The position numbers were made by a program, and so were the translations under genes. From NCBI GenBank assembly GCA_025174535.1, contig JALBUN010000010.1:1054001-1118000 (forward strand): a stretch of 64,000 nucleotides of DNA. Reading direction: 5' to 3'. The notes under the pieces were generated by a model. It searched no databases, was not told the origin of the DNA, and saw nothing but the letters and a program-made list of their open reading frames with translations. Below, one piece after another: positions 34,973 to 45,259 of this stretch (positions are counted from its first letter, which is position 1; each line of letters starts with the position of its first letter). This stretch comes from Cantharellus purpuraceus (Eukaryota > Basidiomycota > Agaricomycetes > Cantharellales > Hydnaceae).

Positions 34973-36404
34973 TGTTTTGGAACCCGCAAAATTATGGTGT
35001 TAGGGCAAACTCTAAATCACCACAATTCCGTGAATGAACAGCTGAGAAGAATATCAAACCCTGCTGCAGCACAACTCCAGAAACGATTTAACGTTTGTAC
35101 TTTGGTTACAATCCTTTGTATTGGTCAATGCAGACTATACGCAGAAAGGTAATACGTTTCTTAGCAGCAAGAAATGAATAAGACTTCCAGAGTCTAGAGT
35201 TCACGGACGCTTAGGGGTCCAGATATTCCAAAAAGAGGGGAATGCACTTAGAGGCTAAAGGAAGTAGGTGGATGAATCCAACCGTCCAACCAGTGGCACT
35301 CAGAAGCGGGTAACAGCGATGTGTGAAGTAGTCTAGCAACTGCTTCACACGAGTTCAAGCTTCTAATGCTCTGCAAAGGCAGTACACACTAGTTACTTAA
35401 ACAAGAGCACTAATGGCAGGACTATCGACAGACAATCTCACCCTGTAGATTCGTAGTCACGTGAGGCAGATACTACACTCACGCCCAAAGCAGGAATATC
35501 ACTACCTTGAGTGCAATCAAGTACAGTTACACAACTGTAAAAGATCCTTGAACTGGTAATCAACAGTTACTGAGATAGAGGATGACACTGTATGTCACTC
35601 TAGTCACACTGGTGTGCAGAAGATGGGTAGAATATGATGATATGTTATTCTTTCAGAGGCAGAATGGCCTCCTTATATATTGTATTTACAGGGGCTGACT
35701 AATGCTTCTGGAATATTCTACCTATTAATAGATGGAAGCTACTGGAAGGTTGTGGAAGGTGGAAGAAAGGGGTAGAATATTCCAAGCCAATCACAGGATC
35801 TGATCACAGCACTAACACTGATCAGGAGCTGAATAATGGTTCTGGAAAGTTCTATCTAATAATAGAAGGAAACAGCTAGAATGTTATGGAAAGGGGTAGA
35901 ATATTCCAAGGCAATCACCTGATTTGATCACCCATCAGCTGATCTGATCCCTGAGCTAGGCACTGATCAGGCAAAAAGAAGGGTGTCCACCCTGTTTTCT
36001 GCACTGGTTTGGACAGCCATGGATAGCCACATGTCATGTGATGATCTCCACGGAAAATAGTGCCCTGAGAGGCTGTGGTTGTTAAGTTACAGAATATTTA
36101 TTGATCAGAGACATCTGAGCTTGAATTGAGGCCAAATGCCTGGTCCAAAAGGGGAGAGCCGGCTGCGCGAAGGTTTGTGGGCGCCTATGGGTCCACAACT
36201 GTAGCACAGCAGAAATAAATGATTCTGAGCCGAGTTCTGCATGGAATATTCCCAGAAAAATATGGAAAAATAGAGAATATTTGAATAAGTCCATTCCAGG
36301 TACAAGCATCAAATATATGCTGATATTTAGGAATGGAAAAGCAAAGAATAGCACATTGGTGCTGCATAAATGGAATTTGATAGGGAAAAGGTGATTCCCA
36401 TACA
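34973..36404 (-). repeat. 3' LTR of element A
   Basis: 1432 bp, plus-strand ends TGTTTTGGAA and CCCATACA. Virtually identical to the 5' LTR. Confidence 0.95.
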
Positions 36405-36418
36405 TTCATCCCCCCTTC
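36405..36418 (-). promoter_or_regulatory. Polypurine tract of element A
   Basis: On the minus strand the sequence TTGAAGGGGGGATGAA directly precedes the 3' LTR, the expected position for priming of plus-strand DNA synthesis. Confidence 0.8.
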
Positions 36419-36436
36419 AAATATTCTTTCCCTGAC

Positions 36437-37465
36437 CTAGTCACGCACATCTTTCCTCCCTTCCATCCTCTCATATCCTCCAGAGTTACCCGTGGCATAA
36501 GGATTTTTGAACACACGAGTCGTGAGTCGAGTCCGACGAGTCAATATAGGTTTAGGAACTCGAGGATCATAGGAGTGAGTTGAGTTTTTGTGATAGGGAG
36601 GAGGAGCTGGTGAGTTGGGAGGAGTGGTGATAGAAGACGTGGGAGCAGAGTATGAGCTAACATATCCACGTGAAAGGGAAAGGTACATCTCTCGAAGTTG
36701 GGTCGCTGAAGGTTGCCACAACACAAGTTGTTTCTTGTTGGCATCGTCACCATCACGATTGGCCTCGAAAGGGGACGACCAGCGGGGTCTTTTGAGACCA
36801 TCAGGTTCAGCATGGGCTCTGAAAGCATGAACGACTGGGAGAGAGGGGAGAGAGGACTCGGATATAGTGGAGTTCACCTCAGTGGCTTGGGAGATTCCGT
36901 CATCAAATTCTGACACGTCATCCAAAGGATGGGAGTAGAGTGGTGAAGTTGGCCACCTCCAGGAGCAGCCTGGGAGGCGTGCACTATTGATTTTGGATTT
37001 GCAGATCCATGCAGAGAGCTGGCGAGACTGATTCTGCCAAGCACGGATCCATTCACGTATGACAGAGGGTTTCTCTGGGAGGAGGAAGAAGTTGAATGAG
37101 AGTTGGTTACGAGCTGGAAAAGGAGGGGGAATCATATCTATCTCCTGGAGCTTTCCAAGAGGAATCTCAGAAGGGAGAGGTTCGAGGGCTGACTCGCCGT
37201 CCCATCCGTGAGCAGCTGCGAGAATGTATCGAGTTTTCATCTTCAACGTCTCCCAGAAGCTGCTGGCAAGGTCATTGCGTAGTATGGCATACTCACTTGC
37301 CGGTGCTTCAAGATAGATGAAGTCAAAACGATTGGGTTGGTAGAAGTCGAAGTTGGAAGTGAATTGGAGTCCGTAGTTAGGTACAGGAACTCCACCTTGT
37401 ATATATGTATCGTTTTCTTTATGAATCACGAAGTCAATGACAGACACATCAGGGTAGTTAGCCAT
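36437..37465 (-). CDS. Second sense ORF of element A, 342 aa, no known family
   Basis: Lies downstream of pol on the same strand, 197 bp after the pol stop and about 30 bp before the PPT, in the slot where env-like genes sit in other LTR elements. Seen: no signal peptide and no membrane segment. The N-terminal two thirds look folded, with aromatic-rich stretches (FDFYQPNRFDFIYLEAPASEY, residues about 38-58; WIRAWQNQSRQLSAWIC, about 137-153; then a WRWPTSPLY loop). The C-terminal third is Ser/Pro-rich and basic (PAPPPYHKN; TRRTRLTTRVFKN). The frame is open for 342 codons in an element that otherwise looks young, which argues that it is coding. It is not an envelope by any feature I can see. 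Role unknown; expression could be from a subgenomic RNA or by reinitiation. Confidence 0.7.
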   Translation of the reverse strand: MANYPDVSVIDFVIHKENDTYIQGGVPVPNYGLQFTSNFDFYQPNRFDFIYLEAPASEYAILRNDLASSFWETLKMKTRYILAAAHGWDGESALEPLPSEIPLGKLQEIDMIPPPFPARNQLSFNFFLLPEKPSVIREWIRAWQNQSRQLSAWICKSKINSARLPGCSWRWPTSPLYSHPLDDVSEFDDGISQATEVNSTISESSLPSLPVVHAFRAHAEPDGLKRPRWSSPFEANRDGDDANKKQLVLWQPSATQLREMYLSLSRGYVSSYSAPTSSITTPPNSPAPPPYHKNSTHSYDPRVPKPILTRRTRLTTRVFKNPYATGNSGGYERMEGRKDVRD

Positions 37466-37662
37466 AGTGGAAAGAAGTAGATAGGTGGAAAGACTAAAGA
37501 TTTGCTGAGGTTTTTCAAAAGTTAGATGCGGTTGGGATTGAGTAAAATGAAGACATCATGATATTGGGTTTATAGAACAGTAGGGAAAGGATCTGGAATA
37601 GCTAGGAAGGGGAAGGAATAGGGTAGAAGGCCGAGATAAGAGAGTCATAGATAGAGGAAGCC

Positions 37663-40600
37663 CTAGTGGCGAGAGATACCCCGATCGCGTCGATCCCAAT
37701 CGCGAAGGAGGTCGGGAGCGTTGCGAAGGTTCTTTCGCGGGAGCCACTCGTCATATGATGAGTCGTATCCGATGAAACGCGTGAGGAGCTCCTGGACACG
37801 CCGGCCATTACGGGCCTTTCGCCATCGTTCACTGATGATGGACTCGACCTCGAATTCTGGGAGTTGCGTGAAATCAGCGCGTTCAAGAGATCTGAGAGGT
37901 CGTGAACCGAAGGAAGGGGGTGAGGAGGAGTAGAGCTCGAGGTGAGCGATGTTAAGGACAGGGTGGAGCCCGTATGACGCAGGCATGCGAAGGCGATAGG
38001 TAGCCGGCCCTAATTTTTGTATGATATCAAAGGGGCCATCGTATTTCATTTGGAGCTTCTTACCTAGGCCTTTCTGAGCATGCAATAGACTGAGGGAATG
38101 GGGATTGATGAGAACGCGATCGCCAACGTCGAATTCTTGAGCCAGACGACCGGTGTTGAAATTCTTTTGCTGAGCAACCTGCGCAAATTGCAGGGCTTCT
38201 CTAGCCTGAGATCGGTAAGTAGCTAATTCACTTAGGAAGTCCATAGCTTTCGTACTTTCAACTTCATTGGCAGGGGACTTGATTAAATCAACGCGATCGA
38301 CCGATCCAACTGGTCGCGGGGCCGGCGGGCTGGAAGGCCGGTGAACGCCGTGAGTAGATGAATGAATGTAGGAAGAAGGAGTGCGTGGATGGTAGCCATA
38401 CAGTAGAAATGCCGGCGCGAATCCAGTCGCGGAGTGTGGGAGGTTATTGTAGGATAGAGCAAATGGAGAGAGGAGAGCCGCCCAGTTGTCGCGCGTCGGG
38501 CTTACATAAGAACGTAGCGCGGTTTCAAGCGTCTGGTTCAACACCTCAGTTTGACCATCTGCTTGAGGGTGATAGGCTGTAGTTAGAGCTCTTCTAGTAT
38601 TTATTTGCTTGCATATCTCTTTCCAGAAGGTGCTGGTCCATCTGGGATCTCTGTCGGATATAATTTGTTTGGGAATTCCATATTTGGATAGCACATGTTC
38701 AAACAGTATCCGAGCAGTTCCCTCCTCATTAATAGTGCTTTGAGTAGGGACAAAGATGCCAAACTTTGTAAGTTTATCCACTATCACCAGGATGGAATCG
38801 TACCCATTGCTCTCGGGTAATTCCATAATGAAGTCCATGGTGATAACTTCAAAAGGATTTTCTGGAATAGGTATGGGCTGCAACAGTCCAATAGGTGCGT
38901 GTCGCCTTGGTTTGGCTTTCTGGCAAATATCACAGCTTACAACAAACTTCTTGACATCTCTACTCATTCTAGGCCAATAGAAGGTAGAAGCCAGTTTGTT
39001 GTACGTTTTATGATAACCCGCATGAGCTCCTTCAGTGATTTCATCATGAATTTCACTTAGAAGATTAGATTGCTCAGCCTTGGGTACGCATAGCCTGTAA
39101 TTGCCATTCCAATCTTCAAAGTAAAGCAATCCATCCTCATTTTCAAAAAAGAGTGGATGCTTCGGACTGATCCAATTAGACTCCTGTCGTAATTCAGATC
39201 TGACCCTTTTGAAGTAAGGATCTTTGGCATACGCATCAACTATTTTCTGAATCTCTTCCTGAGCAAGGCTAGAGACTAGATTATAGCCTTTGGCTGTCAC
39301 GTATGGAATGGTGAAATCTTCTTCCAGGCTGGTATTGACTTGGATGGAAGAAGCATGCACGTTCAGTGGAATTCTCTGGTTCTCTTCTTCATATGCAGCC
39401 ATTAACATTAAAGTTCTGGCTTCAAAGTGAGGAGAGATATCAGAATAAAAATCCACAAGTGGATCCTGTTCCGAGTCCAGGATAGTAGGAATGGAGTCAT
39501 CAGAAGAAGGCCCATCTTGATATGGAACATTCCTTCTGAGTCTGGAAATAGGATCTACATTAGAGTGAACCCGTCCTGCTCGGTGTACGATTTTTAATTC
39601 AGGGTATGCAGCAAATACAGTTCCCCAAGTTAATAACCGCCGATTAACATTTTGGTAGGTCCGACTCCAGATGAGGGCTGCATGGTCTGTGATGGCTACT
39701 ACTTTCTCCCCTTCAATGTAGGGTTGAAATTTGATAAGACCGTCTCGTAATGCAAGCGCCTCCCTTTCTGTAGGAGAGTAATTCCTTTCAGCTGGTTTCA
39801 AGGTACGAGACCAGTAAGCAATGACTCGTTCTACTGAAACCGTAGTGTTTTCAAAGTCTTTATCCCAAGTACCTGGCTTAGGGAGAGTTTCATCTTTTAA
39901 CACAGGAATCACCAATTGTGGTACAGGTAATCCTTTGTCATAAGCTGATTTGAGTTTCTCATACCCTTTGGTACCTTTGAGATCTCTGATTTTGAGAGGT
40001 TGAATCTGCTGAAGTATAGCAGCGATTCCGACATCACATGCATCAGAGTAGACTCTATATCCGAGACCAGGAATGGCATACGCTCTGACTGGCGCACTGA
40101 CAAGGGCATTTTTAGCCAAATCAAAGGCTTCTTGTTGAGTATTGCCCCATTCCCAAGTTGAATTCTTTTTGAGCAATTCAAACAAGGGAGCTACAATCCA
40201 TGCATAGAATGGTATATATGAGGAGAAGTATACCACCATTCCGAGGAAGATTTGTAGGTCATGCACATTCTTTGGTTCTGCCAATTCCAGTATAGCATCT
40301 ATCTTCTCCTTGTGAGTTGATAGACCTAACCGTGATACCTTTTGTCCTAACAGTAGCAATGACTGGTAGGCCAAATGGCACTTAGCAGGAGATAAGGTGA
40401 TTCCAGACTTTTCTATAGCTCCGAACACTTTGTCTAGATGATCCAAGTGTTCTTTGAATGTCTTGGAATATATGACAATATCATCAATATAGACCAGGGC
40501 AAACACCCATAGAAAAGGTGCTAGGACACCTTGCATCACTCTTTGAAAGACTGCAGGTCCATTCCGATACCCAAAGGGCATCCGTTTGAACTGATACAGT

Positions 40601-43600
40601 CCTCTATGAGTTCTGAATGCAGTTTTTTCTTTGGCACTGTCCGACATTTGCAGCTGTGTGAAACCCGCTAATGCATCCAAGGTGGATAACCAACGAGATC
40701 CAGTGAGTGCCTGCAAAATGGAATCTTGTCTTGGCAAGGGAAATTCATCCGGGACAGCAATCTCATTGAGTTTCCTATAGTCTATACACATTCTTGGTTT
40801 CCCATTACGATAGGCTATAAGTGCTGGAAAACCCCAAGGACTTTTGGATGGTTCAATGACTCCAAGACTGAGCCAAGCATCCATTTGCTTGTCAATGACT
40901 TCCCTTTTGGCAGGTGAGGCATTATAAGGAGGTAGTGAAATTTCTTTGGCCTCAGGCCTGAGATTGATTTCAACTTTTGCATCATAATTGCCAAGTCTGC
41001 CATCAAGACCAAATGCGTCTTTATGTGCCAGAACTGTATCTTGGAGAGCCTTCCTATTGGCATCATTGAGCTCTGGTGAGAAGTCAATTTCATCCAACAG
41101 TTGGTTTTCAGGAACATCCTCAGGGGGAATTTCCTGAGCCTTAGGTCCTCCTTGTACCACCTCTCCATCTGATTCAAGAGAGGCAACAGTAGGTACCGCA
41201 CCAGTCTCAAAGTTCTGTTGAGCAAGAGCTTTTATGAGTCTGGCGTGAGAGAGACAAGTCTCTAATTGAGTCTGGTTCAAATTAGAAGTCCGATCCAGCC
41301 AATTGGAAGGATTTCTAGCATGACCCAGAAGTTGTCCTTGATGTATAGTAACTGGTTGTGATGAAAAATTGCTAACATGTAGGCACGGGTTATTCCGAGA
41401 TACAATTGCGTCTGAGATGCCATAGAAATCTTCAGGCCCATGATTGGAGTGAAGCACTTTTTCCACATAAACTTCATTACTATTCCCAGGGAAATAGATA
41501 GAAGCAGGAATTAGAGAAGCAGTTTCAGGAGGAATTGTGACGGGATGTAAGGCCCTAACACTTGAATCAGAAATGCGTGCTCTAATCCGTTTCCGAGATT
41601 TCTTAATACGTCTATGAGCCTTGAACTTTGCAGTTAGAGATGCAAGGTCAGGAAGGGCTCTTATTTTAAAGGTGTGACCATTCTCATCCAATAAGGGTGA
41701 GCTCACTGAGTTCTCAATCTTGGCTTTCCGTCCAGTATTACCAAACATAAGATAGCTATCTGAGCCTTCTCTTATAAGTGAGATAGAGTACTGATCAGCA
41801 AAATCATTCCCAAGAATGACAGGGGTAGTCATGCCTTTGACCACATAAGCTTCAACTTCAATCTGAACTGGTCCAGAGTCAGAGTCAAAGTAAATGGGCA
41901 CCGTAACGTATCCAGAAATTTTGGATGTGCCAGTAACTTGTATCAAGTTAATTTTCTGACCTGTTTTGATCTTAGGAGGATTCTCCATAGAGCAAAGAGC
42001 TTTCTGAGAGATAAGGGTTATGTCTGAACCAGAATCAGCTACAAGGGTAGTTTGATTCTTTCCATATTCTCCCAGCCAAACATTAGTAGTGGTTGCAGAA
42101 GATCCAAGGAAGGCACAGCCTGCTGGTCTGGACATGAAACGCTTGAGTTTAATCAAGGAGTTAGGAGCCCAACTAGTAAGCTTAGAATTCCTTAGGAAAG
42201 CAGCTACATGTTTGGAATCTTTCATTAACCTTCTCCTCTCTTGACGAGATTTAGGAGTGAATGTCTCAGAAAAAGAGTTTTCCAGAGACAAAGGCTCAGA
42301 AGATTTTTCTCTATTAGGTATGGATCCCCCCAGTCGGGACATACTTTCCAGCAAGCTCATGGCTGGTTTAGCAAGTTGACAATGTGCCTCTGTATCCTGA
42401 GCAGATTCCTGTTGATCCGATGAAGGTTCTTCAGGGATATTCTCAGTCGCAACATTATTAACATGAGCATTGTCTGAACTTAAATCCACTTCTGATTCAT
42501 GAAGTGATTCAAGGTACATATCCTCATAGGCAAGGTCTGCATTAGCTTCTTCATTAGAAACCGTGTAACGTGTATGGGCAGAGCGAGATGCTGAACTGGC
42601 ATGTTTGCACTCATTATCCCAATGCTTGTTACTGCCACAATGCCTGCAAGGTCTAGCTCCTTTGGATTCAGGTGTGGAATTTTTAGACACATTAGAATCA
42701 TCCCGAGGGAATTTTGGAGGATTCAATTTGGATGACCATCCAACCAGATGAGCTCTAGCATCTCTAAAAGATCTGTTCGAGTCAAACCTAGGTTTGGTTT
42801 GATGCAAAGAATTTTCCAAATTTCTAATACGTCTTTCCAGGTTGTCTCCTGAAGAGAAAGGAGCATGTGACAATGATTCCTCGTGATACTTGATAGCAGT
42901 TTGGAATTCCACTGCAGATGAACACCTGTGAGCATCAATGACTGTGTGCCAATATGGTGGAGCACCATTCATGATTTCCAATATAAGCTCTGAGTCTGAC
43001 AGCTTGCTGACCAGTCTCAATAGCTCTGACTTTCTAACGTAATACTCACTAGGAGTCTCATTAGTAAAGCCAGGCTCTCTGAAAGTAGCACGAGTTGCTC
43101 TAGCTTTCTGCCTATCCAACCAGGCTCTGTTCATATAGTATGAACCAATGACTTCTCTGATGGACTTCCAGTCCTCAGTTGCTTCTTGGCGATATGACAA
43201 TGGTAAGGAGAAAAACCATCTCTCAGCTCCTTTACGCAACCGCAAAGGGATAATTTGTCCCAATTGCTTGAAGACCATAGGAGATCGCTGAGCCAAATGA
43301 TTTACTTTCAATATCCATTGAGCCAAACTGTCAGGGTTTCCATCCCACTCAGGGACTAAGTCCTGACGCAACTTGTTATCAAAGTAAGCTTCCAGCTTGC
43401 TCTGAGTCACTGGAGCGTCTAATCCGAGATTAGGATTTCTCTGATCAAGATTCCCCCAGTCTGGACTATGACCGTAACCTCCACCATCACCTCCATCAGG
43501 AGGACCTGAGCCTCCATGCCTACCCAGAGGGGGAGGATTACTCCTTCCACTTCTATGTGGCAATGATGGTCTAGGCAAAAATGGATTAGGTGTATGAGGG

Positions 43601-45126
43601 GGACCAGATGATCCGTCATCATCAGGAGGTTCTCCTCCAGGAGGTGGAGCACCTCCTCCAGAAGCTCCATAAGTTCCGTGAGGAACCCTAATGGATTCTG
43701 GAATGCCTAAAGTACCCCTGCTCTGAACTTGAGGAGGAGTATAGAACATTTCTTCCAAACCTGCAGATCCCGTAAGTTTACTAGGATCCTGATGGTAAGG
43801 AGAATTGAAAAGAGTAGAGGGTCTGGGACCACGGTTGTAAACCGCAGACTGTCTCTGTCTAATCCGTTCATGATCAACTGGAAATTTTTCTCCTTGATCC
43901 AATCTGGAAATCAAAGGAGCTTCCTTAACAGTATAGGCAACAGTTGACTGCTGAGCATCCCTGACAGGCATAGCTGCAAGAGTGGGAAGATCATGTCCAA
44001 GGACAGGATTCACCGATGCATTAATGACTTTAGCTTCATAAAAACTAGTATCCGCAGCAACCTTTCTCTGCAAAGCAGCTTGGGCAGCAGCGAAGTGAAT
44101 TTTGAAACCATTAATGTCAGAAGACATCTCAGAAATGTCTGGGAGAGCAGGAGACAGAAAGTCATCCTTTACTGGTTTCCAAGAACCCTTGTACTTGGAT
44201 ACAGTATCCCAATAAAATGCCAAAAAGTTTTCTACATCTTCACGTAGTGTAACACAAAGCACTTCCAGGTCTTTGGAACTCCAAAGGGAGTCACTAGGCC
44301 ATTCCGAAGGCAATGTAGGGACAGTAGGAGGAGGAAGTTTCATCTGCTGCAGAACACTTTCTCTCTCATTTGCAATATGATTAAGAGTGTCTAACAGTTG
44401 CTTATACTTCCATGGATCAAGATAATACCCCGTACTACCATGCTGACTAACTCGTCCAGGATGTCCGAGCAGTACCACATTGAGTAACGCTAATTCTTTC
44501 CTGAAGAGTCCAGTAGCAAGACGATTCAGAGCTCTAGTACCTGGTGCTTCCGCACGATTAAAGCTCATCTCTGCAATGCTAAGGAGTGAATCTCTTCTGG
44601 AAGAGAGTAGGGGATCAAGTCTGACCTCTCTCCGTACTCTTGCTGCACTGAAGCTTTTCAAAGGCTTACCAGGCACTACGAAGACATTTTGTAATGGTCC
44701 TGTGATCAGGGGTCCATCAAAAGTCCAATTGGTAAGTGCATGGTTAGTCTGATCAACTTCCACAGCAAAAGAGGCATCAGCAGCACTAATCTCTTCATCC
44801 GTAGTAAATGTCTGGTCAAGATCATTCACAGGAGTAAGTGGGGATCTAGTGTGCAAGAAGCCAGGAGTGATAGGGGCAATAGGTCGCTCTGGTTGAGCAG
44901 CCAAAGGAGTAGACGGGTCGTCCTCGAGTTGTTGTTGTTGTTGAATTGTTGAAGTAGACATGTTGCTCAGCTTGAATGAGGTCAACTTGTCACGAGGTCG
45001 ATACGATTCGAAACGAGTTTGTATACGAGTTGGTGTTGGATAAGGGTTTAGATAAAGAGGAGAGTTAGGATTAGAGGAGGAGGGCAGACGAGTGTGACTA
45101 TAGAACTTGTCTTCTGGAAATTCCAA
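37663..45126 (-). CDS. Gag-Pol polyprotein of element A (chromovirus-type Ty3/Gypsy), 2487 aa
   Basis: One continuous frame, so gag and pol are made without frameshifting. In order: long N-terminal extension; proline/glycine-rich segment (about 480-560); capsid-like retrotransposon gag domain (WDGNPDSLAQWILKVNHL, about 600-770); CCHC knuckle CRHCGSNKHWDNEC (about 825); aspartic protease LVADSGSDITLIS (about 1030); reverse transcriptase with RMPFGYRNGPAVFQ and catalytic YIDD (about 1549); RNase H with YSDACDVGIAAIL (about 1692); integrase zinc finger and D,D,E residues in TMDFI (about 2096), ISDRDPRW (about 2159) and GQTEVLNQ (about 2195); and a divergent chromodomain near the end (FIGYDSSYDEWLPRKNL). 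The usual YLVKW core of the chromodomain is changed, so histone binding is uncertain. Gag may start at 45126 or at the internal ATG of MSTST. No stop or frameshift seen. Confidence 0.95.
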   Translation of the reverse strand: MEFPEDKFYSHTRLPSSSNPNSPLYLNPYPTPTRIQTRFESYRPRDKLTSFKLSNMSTSTIQQQQQLEDDPSTPLAAQPERPIAPITPGFLHTRSPLTPVNDLDQTFTTDEEISAADASFAVEVDQTNHALTNWTFDGPLITGPLQNVFVVPGKPLKSFSAARVRREVRLDPLLSSRRDSLLSIAEMSFNRAEAPGTRALNRLATGLFRKELALLNVVLLGHPGRVSQHGSTGYYLDPWKYKQLLDTLNHIANERESVLQQMKLPPPTVPTLPSEWPSDSLWSSKDLEVLCVTLREDVENFLAFYWDTVSKYKGSWKPVKDDFLSPALPDISEMSSDINGFKIHFAAAQAALQRKVAADTSFYEAKVINASVNPVLGHDLPTLAAMPVRDAQQSTVAYTVKEAPLISRLDQGEKFPVDHERIRQRQSAVYNRGPRPSTLFNSPYHQDPSKLTGSAGLEEMFYTPPQVQSRGTLGIPESIRVPHGTYGASGGGAPPPGGEPPDDDGSSGPPHTPNPFLPRPSLPHRSGRSNPPPLGRHGGSGPPDGGDGGGYGHSPDWGNLDQRNPNLGLDAPVTQSKLEAYFDNKLRQDLVPEWDGNPDSLAQWILKVNHLAQRSPMVFKQLGQIIPLRLRKGAERWFFSLPLSYRQEATEDWKSIREVIGSYYMNRAWLDRQKARATRATFREPGFTNETPSEYYVRKSELLRLVSKLSDSELILEIMNGAPPYWHTVIDAHRCSSAVEFQTAIKYHEESLSHAPFSSGDNLERRIRNLENSLHQTKPRFDSNRSFRDARAHLVGWSSKLNPPKFPRDDSNVSKNSTPESKGARPCRHCGSNKHWDNECKHASSASRSAHTRYTVSNEEANADLAYEDMYLESLHESEVDLSSDNAHVNNVATENIPEEPSSDQQESAQDTEAHCQLAKPAMSLLESMSRLGGSIPNREKSSEPLSLENSFSETFTPKSRQERRRLMKDSKHVAAFLRNSKLTSWAPNSLIKLKRFMSRPAGCAFLGSSATTTNVWLGEYGKNQTTLVADSGSDITLISQKALCSMENPPKIKTGQKINLIQVTGTSKISGYVTVPIYFDSDSGPVQIEVEAYVVKGMTTPVILGNDFADQYSISLIREGSDSYLMFGNTGRKAKIENSVSSPLLDENGHTFKIRALPDLASLTAKFKAHRRIKKSRKRIRARISDSSVRALHPVTIPPETASLIPASIYFPGNSNEVYVEKVLHSNHGPEDFYGISDAIVSRNNPCLHVSNFSSQPVTIHQGQLLGHARNPSNWLDRTSNLNQTQLETCLSHARLIKALAQQNFETGAVPTVASLESDGEVVQGGPKAQEIPPEDVPENQLLDEIDFSPELNDANRKALQDTVLAHKDAFGLDGRLGNYDAKVEINLRPEAKEISLPPYNASPAKREVIDKQMDAWLSLGVIEPSKSPWGFPALIAYRNGKPRMCIDYRKLNEIAVPDEFPLPRQDSILQALTGSRWLSTLDALAGFTQLQMSDSAKEKTAFRTHRGLYQFKRMPFGYRNGPAVFQRVMQGVLAPFLWVFALVYIDDIVIYSKTFKEHLDHLDKVFGAIEKSGITLSPAKCHLAYQSLLLLGQKVSRLGLSTHKEKIDAILELAEPKNVHDLQIFLGMVVYFSSYIPFYAWIVAPLFELLKKNSTWEWGNTQQEAFDLAKNALVSAPVRAYAIPGLGYRVYSDACDVGIAAILQQIQPLKIRDLKGTKGYEKLKSAYDKGLPVPQLVIPVLKDETLPKPGTWDKDFENTTVSVERVIAYWSRTLKPAERNYSPTEREALALRDGLIKFQPYIEGEKVVAITDHAALIWSRTYQNVNRRLLTWGTVFAAYPELKIVHRAGRVHSNVDPISRLRRNVPYQDGPSSDDSIPTILDSEQDPLVDFYSDISPHFEARTLMLMAAYEEENQRIPLNVHASSIQVNTSLEEDFTIPYVTAKGYNLVSSLAQEEIQKIVDAYAKDPYFKRVRSELRQESNWISPKHPLFFENEDGLLYFEDWNGNYRLCVPKAEQSNLLSEIHDEITEGAHAGYHKTYNKLASTFYWPRMSRDVKKFVVSCDICQKAKPRRHAPIGLLQPIPIPENPFEVITMDFIMELPESNGYDSILVIVDKLTKFGIFVPTQSTINEEGTARILFEHVLSKYGIPKQIISDRDPRWTSTFWKEICKQINTRRALTTAYHPQADGQTEVLNQTLETALRSYVSPTRDNWAALLSPFALSYNNLPHSATGFAPAFLLYGYHPRTPSSYIHSSTHGVHRPSSPPAPRPVGSVDRVDLIKSPANEVESTKAMDFLSELATYRSQAREALQFAQVAQQKNFNTGRLAQEFDVGDRVLINPHSLSLLHAQKGLGKKLQMKYDGPFDIIQKLGPATYRLRMPASYGLHPVLNIAHLELYSSSPPSFGSRPLRSLERADFTQLPEFEVESIISERWRKARNGRRVQELLTRFIGYDSSYDEWLPRKNLRNAPDLLRDWDRRDRGISRH

Positions 45127-45237
45127 ATTGGTTTGTTCCAGATTACGAGAAACTATATTGAGTAAAGACTTAGTGATAGAAGGTCGGGTTATATCTGCAA
45201 TGGTGCTTAGAATCTACACTCTAGACACTGCTTAAGC

Positions 45238-45257
45238 AATTCCCAGAGCGTCCACCA
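45238..45257 (-). promoter_or_regulatory. Primer-binding site of element A (tRNA type)
   Basis: Two bases inside the 5' LTR the minus strand reads TGGTGGACGCTCTGGGAATT, beginning with TGG that pairs with a tRNA 3' CCA. The matching tRNA would end in AGCGTCC-A-CCA. I cannot assign the tRNA species by eye. Confidence 0.75.
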
Positions 45258-45259
45258 AA

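Noticed and set aside
34973..36404. Short AT-rich frames repeated at 36082-36409, 46369-46759 and 51787-52114
   Set aside because: They are identical because they lie in LTR copies of element A; no evidence that they are coding.
36437..37465. Envelope-like protein in element A
   Set aside because: Position fits, but there is no signal peptide, no membrane segment and no glycoprotein pattern. Kept as an ORF of unknown function.
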